Positions 50,701 through 62,700 of a DNA stretch of 64,000 nt are shown in pieces. Source of the DNA: Bathymodiolus brooksi (lineage: Eukaryota; Mollusca; Bivalvia; Mytilida; Modiolidae); contig OY804588.1 of the NCBI GenBank assembly GCA_963680875.1, positions 76,656,829 to 76,720,828 of the forward strand, written 5' to 3'. The notes beneath the pieces are model-generated. The model was not told the origin of the DNA. It worked only from the letters and a program-made list of their open reading frames with translations, and searched no databases. Every line of letters begins with the position of its first letter. Positions within the stretch are counted from its first letter, which is position 1. The position numbers and the translations under genes were made by a program.

Positions 50701-53700
50701 TATTACACATAACACCTGTAAAGTAAGGAAAACATGATGTACATAGCTGGCGTTTTGTTGATTGTTTATTAATAGTGTAATCGGAGCTGTTATTACACAT
50801 AGCACCTGTAAAGTAAGGGAAACATGATGTACAAAGCTGACGTTTTGTTGATTGTTTATTAATAGTGTAATCGGAGCTGTTATTACACATAGCACCTGTA
50901 AAGTGAGTGAAATATGATGTACAAAGCTGACGTTTTGTTGATTGTTTATTAATAGTGTAATCGGAGCTGTTATTACACATAGCACCTGTAAAGTAAGGGA
51001 AACATGATGTACAAAGCTGACGTTTTGTTGATTGTTTATTAATAATGTAATCGGAGCTGTTATTACACATAGCACCTGTAAAGTAAGGGAAACATGATGT
51101 ACATAGCTGACGTTTTGTTGATTGTTTATGAATAGTGAAATTGGAGCTGTTATTACACATAGCACCTGTAAAGTAAGGGAAACATGATGTACAAAGCTGG
51201 CGTTTTGTTGATTGTTTATTAATAGTGTAATCGGAGCTGTTATTAAACATAACACCTGTAAAGGAAGGGAAACATGATGTACATAGCTGGCGTTTTGTTG
51301 ATTGTTTATTAATAGTGTAATTGGAGCTGTTATTACACATAGCACCTGTAAAGTAAGGGAAACATGGTGTACAAAGCTGGCGTTTTGTTGATTGTTTATT
51401 AATAGTGTAATTGGAGCTGTTATTACACATAGCACCTGTAAAGTAAGGGAAACATGATGTACAAAGCTGGCGTTTTGTTGATTGTTTATTAATAGTGTAA
51501 TTGGAGCTGTTATTACACATAGCACCTGTAAAGTAAGGGAAACATGATGTACAAAGCTGGCGTTTTGTTGATTGTTTATTAATAGAGTAATCGGAGCTGT
51601 TATTACACATAACACCTGTAAAGTAAGGAAAACATGATGTACATAGCTGGCGTTTTGTTGATTGTTTATTAATAGTGTAATCGGAGCTGTTATTACACAT
51701 AGCACCTGTAAAGTAAGGGAACATGATGTACAAAGCTGACGTTTTGTTGATTGTTTATTAATAGTGTAATTGGAGCTGTTATTACACATAACACCTGTAA
51801 AGTAAGGGAAACATGATGTACAAAGCTGGCGTTTTGTTGATTGTTTATTAATAGTGTAATTGGAGCTGTTATTACACATAGCACCTGTAAAGTAAGGGAA
51901 ACATGATGTACAAAGCTGGCGTTTTGTTGATTGTTTATTAATAGTGTAATTGGAGCTGTTATTACACATAGCACCTGTAAAGTAAGGGAAACATGATGTA
52001 CAAAGCTGGCGTTTTGTTGATTGTTTATTAATAGTGTAATTGGAGCTGTTATTACACATAACACCTGTAAAGTAAGGGAAACATGATGTACAAAGCTGGC
52101 GTTTTGTTGATTGTTTATTAATAGTGTAATCGGAGCTGTTATTACACATAGCACCTGTAAAGTAAGGGAAACATGATGTACATAGCTGGCGTTTTGTTGA
52201 TTGTTTATTAATAGTGTAATCGGAGCTGTTATTACACATAGCACCTGTAAAGTAAGGGAAACATGATGTACATAGCTGGCGTTTTGTTGATTGTTTATTA
52301 ATAGTGTAATCGGAGCTGTTATTACACATAGCACCTGTAAAGTAAGTGAAATATGATGTACAAAGCTGGCGTTTTGTTGATTGTTTATTAATAGTGTAAT
52401 CGGAGCTGTTATTACACATAGCACCTGTAAAGTAAGGGAAACATGATGTACAAAGCTGGAGTTTTGTTGATTGTTTATTAATAGTGTAATCGGAGCTGTT
52501 ATTACACATAGCAACTGTAAAGTAAGGGAAACATGATGTACATAGCTGGCGTTTTGTTGATTGTTTATTAATAGTGTAATCGGAGCTGTTATTACACATA
52601 GCACCTGTAAAGTAAGGGAAACATGATGTACATAGCTGGCGTTTTGTTGATTGTTTATTAATAGTGTAATCGGAGCTGTTATTACACATGGCACCTGTAA
52701 AGTAAGTGAAATATGATGTACAAAGCTGGTGTTTTGTTGATTGTTTATTAATAGTGTAATTGGAGCTGTTATTACACATAGCACCTGTAAAGTAAGGGAA
52801 ACATGATGTACAAAGCTGGCGTTTTGTTGATTGTTTATTAACAGTGTAATCGGAGCTGTTATTACACATAGCACCTGTAAAGTAAGGGAAACATGATGTA
52901 CAAAGCTGACGTTTTGTTGATTGTTTATTAATAGTGTAATTGGAGCTGTTATTACACATAACACCTGTAAAGTAAGGGAAACATGATGTACAAAGCTGGC
53001 GTTTTGTTGATTGTTTATTAATAGTGTAATTGGAGCTGTTATTACACATAGCACCTGTAAAGTAAGGGAAACATGATGTACAAAGCTGGCGTTTTGTTGA
53101 TTGTTTATTAATAGTGTAATTGGAGCTGTTATTACACATAGCACCTGTAAAGTAAGGGAAACATGATGTACAAAGCTGGCGTTTTGTTGATTGTTTATTA
53201 ATAGTGTAATTGGAGCTGTTATTACACATAGCACCTGTAAAGTAAGGGAAACATGATGTACAAAGCTGGCGTTTTGTTGATTGTTTATTAATAGTGTAAT
53301 CGGAGCTGTTATTACACATAACACCTGTAAAGTAAGGAAAACATGATGTACATAGCTGGCGTTTTGTTGATTGTTTATTAATAGTGTAATTGGAGCTGTT
53401 ATTACACATAACACCTGTAAAGTAAGTGAAATGTGGTGTAATCATTATGTATCAATATACTGTAATAAAAATAGTTATTACACATAGCACCTGCAATGGA
53501 AGGGAAACATGATATAAAATATATGTATTAGCATACCCCAATAACAATAGTTGTTACATACGGAACGTTTTTAATTGCAAGATTTTGACCCATAAAGCTA
53601 GTTTAACCCCACCAATATTGATGGAAGTATGTGTACTATGTCAATAAAGTATGACGTCATGTATTTGTGTGTTAGGGATATAGAATTGGCCTCTTTCTCG

Positions 53701-56700
53701 AATTTTTCTATTGGAGTGTGGAACTATTCTGAAAGTGCGGTATTTTTTATTTTTTTATATTAATATCTATGAATTGTGTAATATAAACGTGTATAACAAA
53801 TAGTACTGTAACGAATAGCTGGTTGTAGTTTATTGACCAGTCGAATATTCGGTCCTGGGTTGGTTTGTAGAACTTATCATCACCTAAGGTGGGTATCTTT
53901 GAACGGACTCACAACATTTGTGTTGAGTTTGTAGTAGCAAGTAAATGATCTAACCACTCGATCACCAATATATCTTGTAAAGAAGAGTTTGATTTACAAC
54001 TACCTATGCAATCAGTGTATATGACCACTAACGTGGTGAGGTGTACTCAATACAAGATTATGTGATAAAGTTTGTGAGTAACTTGCGGTAGGTCGGTGGT
54101 TTATCCGGGTACTGCGGTTTCCTCCACCAATAAAACTGACCGCCACGATATAACTGAAATATTGTTGAAAGTGTGGTTGAACATCATAACCTTAACCCTC
54201 TTGTAAAGGAGAAATAGCATGGTGTACTACGGTATCGATTAACCTTGTAGACAGGGACATTCCTTGTAAAAAGAACAAAATAGTACGAAAGGATTTTTCT
54301 ACTATATGTTTATCGACTTATTTGTACAAACACAATCATGTTTAAATGAAACAAGATCCGCACAAGAGCTCGTAATTCTAAATTGACTCAGAAATAGCAT
54401 ACACTAATCAAAAGGTCAACACATAGTGTTCACGCGTAAAGAGGAACAGTGAATACTAGCGAATATGATGGTATTGCCAATATCATGAAAGTAAGTACAC
54501 GCGAACACAAGAACAAATATTACGCCCGTAGTGTATGGTAGATCCTACGATACGTCATTACATTGCCATAACATAGTGGTGAACAATATAAATATGACAC
54601 GATTACATTGAACACAGAATGGGAATGTGTTCTTAAATTCAACTGCTTATCCTTTGCGAGGACCTGGATTCACCGGTTCAGCCTGGATTGTTATTGAATC
54701 CGTGTTACTCGTCGCTTCAGCTTTTGTGTTGTGTTATGTTGTGCTTTGCTTTTGTTTTCTTTTTTTTTTGGGGGCTTTTCATTATTCCTAGTTATTGGTA
54801 CTGCTTTGATATTACTAAAATGTAGAAAACACTACACCGTCGAAACAGCTTAAATATACAAAAGAAAAAAAACATAGAAAGAAGAGTGAAGAGATACAGC
54901 TTTTGCAGTATCTGGTAAATTATTTATATGTGCATTTAGTGCAGGCACATTGTACACTGGATTTGACACTTCCACCCTTAAGAAAATGTGAACACAAGAA
55001 ATGAAAACACTTTGTAATAGGTCAATAATTTAGCAATGTTAAAATGTATTACGTAATGGAGAAGCTTACAATTCTAGATATATGGTACCAGTCTCCGGTG
55101 TGTACATTTGTAGGAGGTCACTTTGACTGATCTTTTTGTAATTTAATATCTTTTTAATTATTATTTTGTCTGTGAGTGTGACAAAGGGAGACTAACGATT
55201 GATTTTTATACGATGGCGTGACCATTGGAGAATAACCCTTGACGTTTATACGATGGAATGACCAAACAGTTTATTCATGATTTCTGTTATGCTTGTTACG
55301 TTATAATACACAATAATGGACAATAGGGAATTAGACATTTAATTTATTGCAACTTGGACACACCTGGGGATACTTCCATTAATATCTTTTAATGAAGTTA
55401 CAATTGTAGTAGCTTTATTACATATATCCTTGGAGATTTCAACTAATTTAGTCGAATTGGAAAATAGCAAGATTAAATTAAGTGTGGCAAAGTAAACAAT
55501 GGACTAGACAATGCAATAATCCATACATAAGCGAAAAAAAAACAACAATCTAAATATGTAATGTTTACAAATACCAATCGTAACTACTCGACCATGCTCG
55601 CTACCCTGCAAATAACATCGTACGTACATAGTAGAAATTCTTCTTAAATTGTTTGCCAGAAGTTAAGTTAAGTTAAGCCGCACAAAAATATAGTCCACGA
55701 ATATCCAATATGGAAGACATACTAAGTAAAATCTAATCATGCAAAACTAATTAAATTTTTAATTGAAATATAGAAAATTGCTTGAAATATAACTTTATCA
55801 AACTTTCATGTAAATGACATGTGAAAAGTAGTGCGATGTATACGCCTAATGCATACGAGGTTATTTGCAGGGTAGCGAGAATGGCCGAGTAGTTACGATT
55901 GTACAAATACATGACGTAAATGTATCAGAATGTGGAAGTAAAGGATATTTTATTACATGATGGAAATGCAGGAGACTGATACAAGTTTGAAGGCACCAAA
56001 ATCGGTAACTAGAAGCTGTAATTCGAAGGACAACAAAACCAATACAGTGGCCAATTGACACAACAAAGACAAACAATATACAGATAACTAAAGATTGGTC
56101 AACAAGAACCCCAATAGGACATGAAGGTGAACTCAGATGCTACTCTTGTGAAATATCCGGTGATAAGTTATGAATGAGAAAAGGACAGAATCGTTGGGGA
56201 CAGCTTTGGAATTGACGTATCATACGTATTAGATGTGCTATCATTACATTCGTACATCGTATACTCTTTTATTAGCAGGCAACGGTAAAACCAATACGAG
56301 GCGACAAGACAAGTGAAATATATATAAAAACGTATATATCAAATATAGTGCGCACGACGCGTTTCTGGGATAACCTTCATCAAAGGTACACTAAAGGTTG
56401 ATAATAGGAAGTTCAAATCATTTAGAAGTCTGTAGGAGAATCAAAATCAAAGGACATAAACAGGATAACCAAAATCGGACACAGTTGCCTATGCTTGAGG
56501 GATGAAATTCTTAGTTCTAGCAATAGTTCCATTATTAAGGAACTGTAATGTCAAATAATAAAAATATCTAATAAACCATGGCATTGCCAAAACAGTCACT
56601 ACTGGGAGGATGATTCCCTTGTAGACAAAATATGACATAAATATGAATTGGCATGAATAATTTAACATCGTACCACAAAAAATATCATACAAAATAAACG

Positions 56701-59700
56701 CAGAGTCCTGCTTCAATTTTGCATGACAATCATGAAAATGCCATCGACCAGTTTGGAACTATATAATTACTCACCACATACCTAATTCCTCACCACAACA
56801 TTACATATGCTCATTCCTACAAATCTAGAGTCATTAATATAATTACTCACCACAACATTATATATACTCATTCCTACAAATCTAGAGTCATTAATATGAT
56901 TACTCACCACAACATTATATATACTCATTCCTACAAATCTAGAGTCATTAATATAATTACTCACCACAAACTTATATATACTCATTCCTACAAATCTAGA
57001 GTCATTAATATAATTACTCACCACAACATTATATATACTCATTCCTACAAATCTAGAGTCATTAATATAATTACTCACCACAACATTATATATACTCATT
57101 CCTACAAATCTAGAGTCATTAACTGGTTTAAGTTTTACACTTCTGGTCTCATAGGCTAGAAATATCCCAAACAGTAATAATATTCCTTTATAACCAAATA
57201 TAACTCCTACAATAAACAAAGTTTTCATCATTGAATATACATGTAATACATTTTACTCGTTCATATGAATTCATTATACATCAATGGTATGTCCCATTCG
57301 GAAAACGACAAAATCAAAGCAGACGCTACTATCATGCTACAGTAGTGTCGGAATTTTAGACGCATCGTGTAATCCAAAAACCTAAGACGAAATGTATGTT
57401 TGCAATAATGATGCACATATATCAGAATACTTTAGTGAAATGATTGATTGATTGATTGATTGATTGGTTTTTTGGTGTTTAATGCCACTTTCAGCAATAT
57501 TTCAGCTATATCATGGCGACCAGTTTTAGTGGTGGAAGAAGTCGGAGTAGCCGGAGAGAACCACCGACCATGGGCAGGCAACTGGTAAACTTTATCACTT
57601 GCGCCTGCGAGTCGAGTGCGCCCTTTTGTAATTTACTAAGCAGAGCGCGAACCCACGCCGTATTTGTGATAGGCTTGAATGAGTTGCTAGGTAATCCAAC
57701 TACCTAACTCATTGAGCCACCCGGGCCGCGTAGTGATATGAACTACGCTTGGTAATGATTTGGGTCAATGACAACTACACATAATCTATAATCTTGTAGC
57801 TGATTTGCATAAACCGGAAGTGATCTTCATTGAACTTTATTATCAGTGCGTTTAAAAGGCTGACAAAATGTCCGTTGTTGAAAATGGGGCAAGGTCTATT
57901 TAATGCCCCCAAAATACATCTGAATGCTGATCGATTAGAATACAATTAGGATCAGACAGGGGTTATGCAATATACTTTTACTAGGCAAAATATTAAACAT
58001 ATATGTTTACAAGTTATGCCACCATCAATGACAGAATCATTAAGTGCATCCAAAGGCTGAAAGCATTGTACTTCAATACAAAATGGACATCATCATCACA
58101 GTTCGTTATAATACTTTCAAGTGAACATTTGTAGAAAATAGTACACCATATTGTTTGATGTATACATATATTTGGCGTATTTACTTCATAAGTTTGTGTT
58201 GTTTGATCTATATCCGGTTTACTTACCTAGCCATACAGACATATTTTTAGAAGTACAGTGCTCTAGTTGTGGCTGGTACATAACATCTTCATCAGTATTT
58301 GTTTGTGTTTCCATGTTAAATGTCTCTACTGTACGATACAGCGGATCTTTAACCTGCCATGTAGTTAGACAGGCAACGTCTAATACTAATATTACTATTA
58401 ACACTGTGTACAACTCACAACTATTTACTTTCTGAAAGAAAACAAAGTACAGTGACGAAAAATGGCTGGATATCATCGTGCATGCACTTTTGATTTGCAT
58501 CACTCTGTCACTTGTATCAACTATTGCGCTATATCGTGCAAAAGAGCATTTTTTTCCTTTGACCATTACATTGGTTTTTTTCTAATTTGATTTACGGCTT
58601 CAATTGGCAAACCTTGGTATCTTCAAACTTTTCTTGGTGAAACTAGTGGAGTAGAAACGGCTTACACTTCCGGAGCACCTGAGTACATCGATATTTAGTT
58701 TTCTATGTAATGTCTTGTAGACCGTTGCTTATCCTTTTGTCCTCTTTCCTTTAGCCATTGTGTTTTCTGTTATTCTTCGAGTTATGGATTCTGATTACCC
58801 TTTTGGTATCTTCAAGCTCTACATACGTCACTCCTAAATATTGTCGGTGGAACCCCAAACCAGCTCTCGGAGAGCTAAGCTCTCTTTATTACACAAATAA
58901 GAGTAGTAGCAAGTAATACAGAAGGGCGTTGTATCAAGTAATACAGACGGATGTTGCATCAAGTAATACAGACGGAGGTTGTATCAAGTAATACAGACGG
59001 ACGTTGTATCAAATAATACAGACGGACGTTGTATCAAGTAATACAGACGGACGTTGTATCAAGTGATACCGACGGACGTTGTATCAAGTAATACAGACGG
59101 ACGTTTTATCAAGTAATACAGACGGAGGTTGTATCAAGTAATACAGACGGACGTTGTATCAAGTAATACAGACGGACGTTGTATCAAGTAATACAGACGG
59201 ACGTTGTATCAAGTAATACAGACGGACCTTGTATCAAGTGATACAGACGGACGTTGTATCAAGTAATACAGACGGACGTTGTATCAAGTAATACCGACGG
59301 ACGTTGTATCAAGTGATACAGACGGACGTTGTATCAAGTAATACATACGGACGTTGTATCAAGTAATACAGACGGACGTTGTATCAAGTAATACAGACGG
59401 ACGTTGTATCAAGTAATACAGACGGACGTTGTATCAAGTAATACAGACGGACGTTGTATCAAGTGATACAGACGGACGTTGTATCAAGTAATACAGACGG
59501 ACGTTGTATCAAGAAATACAGACGGACGTTGTATCAAGTAATACAGACGGACGTTGTATCAAGTAATACCGACGGACGTTGTATCAAGTAATACCGACGG
59601 ATGTTGTATCAAGTGATACAGACGGACGTTGTATCAAGTAATACAGACGGACGTTGTATCAAGTAATACAGACGGACGTTGTATCAAGTAATACAGACGG

Positions 59701-62700
59701 ACGTTGTATCAAGTAATACAGACGGACGTTGTATCAAGTAATACAGACGGACGTTGTATCAAGTAATACAGACGGACCTTGTATCAAGTAATACAGACGG
59801 ACGTTGTATCTAAGCGATTTATATCGTATTATGCTATCTCTGCAGTAATTCGCTCACTCATCTCTATCAATTTGTTTAATGTTGGTGGCCATTTATCGAA
59901 CATCAACTTCTTCTCTGTGATCAATGCTTACATAAATAAGCGTTAGAGAATATTCGAAGGGGCAATGAAAAATGGACAATCCAGAAAATAAAATTATCAT
60001 AAAGTCAGAAATAAATTATTGTATTAGTTATAGAGCCACAGCAACAATATATATATATATATATAAACCATCTTACTATGCTACAAATTAATTTTTTATT
60101 TCATTCATTTCTTAACGTCAGGCGAGCAGTACTTCAGCTATATTTAGGACGAGCTACAGATTAGTAATATTATTGCCATTTATATCTTTAATACAAAATA
60201 TAAAACTACAATATAGTTAGTACTGTCCTTTGATATGTTGTAATCATTGTTGCAACCTACAATGATAAATAAAATCAGTGCCCAAGTTCCGTTTTAGGAA
60301 TAACCTTTATCATGTATGATCAAAATAAAAAGATTTGAAAGCCAAATAATGTCAAAGTGTTTGGGAACAAGAAAACCTACCGGCCTAAACGGGTTATCCA
60401 CAATCGGCTATCACCTATGGCTCAGGGAGAATAACGTTAGTTTTAATAAATAATTACATTATTTAGAAACTGTAAATTCATTTATAAATGAATTTAATAT
60501 ACCATGTCAGTAAAACATTGACTACTGGGTGGATGATACCCTCGAGAACTAATTATGTAGTATTAAAAAAGGATGGTGAAATGTGTTACCTCAATATTAT
60601 ATATTTTGCAGATTTTGGAACACTATTTTTTTCAGAAAAGATCAAAATGCGATATTTCCTCTACATGATGAAGCGTTAGTTTTGTGAATGCCAACATCGT
60701 GTTATGTTCTTTCTAAAAATCAAGAGGGTTTGGCCAGCTTCTGCGATTGATCTTTCGGTTTTAGAACAACTCTAACGTTTTATTTGGAACGTTTTTAACG
60801 AACAATGTTATATATATATATCACATCCGCTGACTGAGCTCAGATCAGTATATATTGGAATAAATGGTCATTAAGAACTAATTGATCTTACTTTCTTTTC
60901 TTTCTTTCTGGCTGTTGTTAATCGATGAACTGTCCATATTTTAGAAAACATTCCTCCGTATCCAAGTGTGAACCCAAGTGAAAGTAACCAGCATCTGACC
61001 TGGAAACAAGTTTAACCGTTAAATCACAGTGTAGTTGTTGACTTATCAAACTGTACCTATTTTTCAACCATTTAATGCACACACAAAAAAACAGAGAGAA
61101 AAACTGTACCAACTATTCATTCAGCCAGTGGTTATAAAAACAAAGTGATTGATGCACACCTGTACTATTAGTGGATACAAAATTGATGTTAGCATTGTGA
61201 CCAGTAGGAAATAAGATTATAAGACATCTAGGACCTATATTTCAATAGATATCTATTTATATGCATTGTTTTACTTAGCTGCGGAACCATAGTCCTTCAT
61301 GGTTCATTTTTATTTTTTAATTTTTTTTTGGCGGACCATAGGGCCTATGGTCCGCCACAAAAAAGGACCATGAAGGGCTACGGTTCCGCAGCTATGTTTT
61401 ACTTTGCCAGGAAAAATGGTACATTCACTGTACATCCTATCTTGACAAGGTAACTATTCATTTATTTGTCTTCTTGGGAAGTAAGTACAAATACTGTCAT
61501 TAATCTATAACTGTTGAAAACAAAACGATTTCATTTCCATTAGCTTAGCCCCAACCTTAGCGCTTTCAAACCCAGCAAACATGCAAAACAAAACGTCCCA
61601 CTAGCCACATAATATAGTGTTGTTCTTATATTTCTCTTACCTGACATACTAATGGGTACGTCTCAGGTTGTACAAACTGTCCATCGAGTCCTAACAGAAA
61701 TATAGATATCAAACACACCATACATCCACAGATCGTTACATTGTTCATGTTTGGTTGGGAATACGCTATGCACCTACAATATAAATTATATATATAGATA
61801 ATGAAAACACGACAGTCCATCTATTATATGCTAATAGCAGGGATGGTAACTTTGTTTAGAGAAAATAAAAACCAACGGATATTACAACATAGAGGAAAAT
61901 GAGTCCAGATTAAATTCTTACATTAGAGGTATAAACTTTCTTGAGGCAAACAACTTTGTTTTATACAAATAAAGGAATTTAAAGTCTACATGGAGTTTGT
62001 GTCAATCAATGTATTGATCACATTGAGTGACCAAAATTTAAAGATATCAAATCCTCAACAAAGAGCATGAACCATGAGGTCTGAGGGGTAGTGTGTAACG
62101 TCTGTTGAATCTATCGAATAATAAACAATTATCGCTATTTTGTTTATTTTCCCTTTGATGTTTAAAACCAATATATTTCATATCACGTAAGCGCTGAGAT
62201 GATTCTAATTATCGCTAATCTCTAAGCGTTGTCCAGGACGCACGTAGTATTATCGCTGTTTTCTAATATGACGCTATAATGACGTCGCATTACCAAATCC
62301 TTGATACTAAGTGATTAACGATACAAAATATTAATTGTGCTTAAAAAAATGTCAGTATCTCAACAAAAGTTATTTAACTATGAATACACAATAGCGATAA
62401 AATAATTAAAAGATGTTTTTTTAAACTCGACGACGTTTCTCAGTCATCTCTCATTTCAGGGCTTCGCCATTATATGAGAGATGACTGAGAAATGTCCTCT
62501 CATTTTAAAAAAACCACATCGTTAATTACTTATTATCGGATGTTGCAACGGAACCATTTAGCTAGAGTGATGATTGCTTACCGTCTATGTCTGTTGCACA
62601 TATTAAATAACAAACAAACAATTCCGAAGATAAGCCCAATGGCAGCTAAGGCACATATAGATACAAACAGACTGTAGGATACAACTCTGAGGAATGGCTG

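Noticed and set aside
37886..51733. A 4615-codon ORF with [20 protein letters not shown] units, resembling a glycosylated or Cys-rich surface protein
   Set aside because: It is the second open frame of the same array and ends in an out-of-frame reading of exon G.
37807..53445. A 5212-codon minus-strand ORF as a giant repetitive protein
   Set aside because: It is the 90-bp array read through; part is in the receptor frame and part in another frame because of the deletion at 51721. Each unit contains intron sequence with a pyrimidine tract and AG, so the natural reading is a spliced exon.
37963..53445. CRISPR-like array
   Set aside because: There are no variable spacers; units are contiguous, 90 bp, and homologous to an adjacent exon in a eukaryotic gene.
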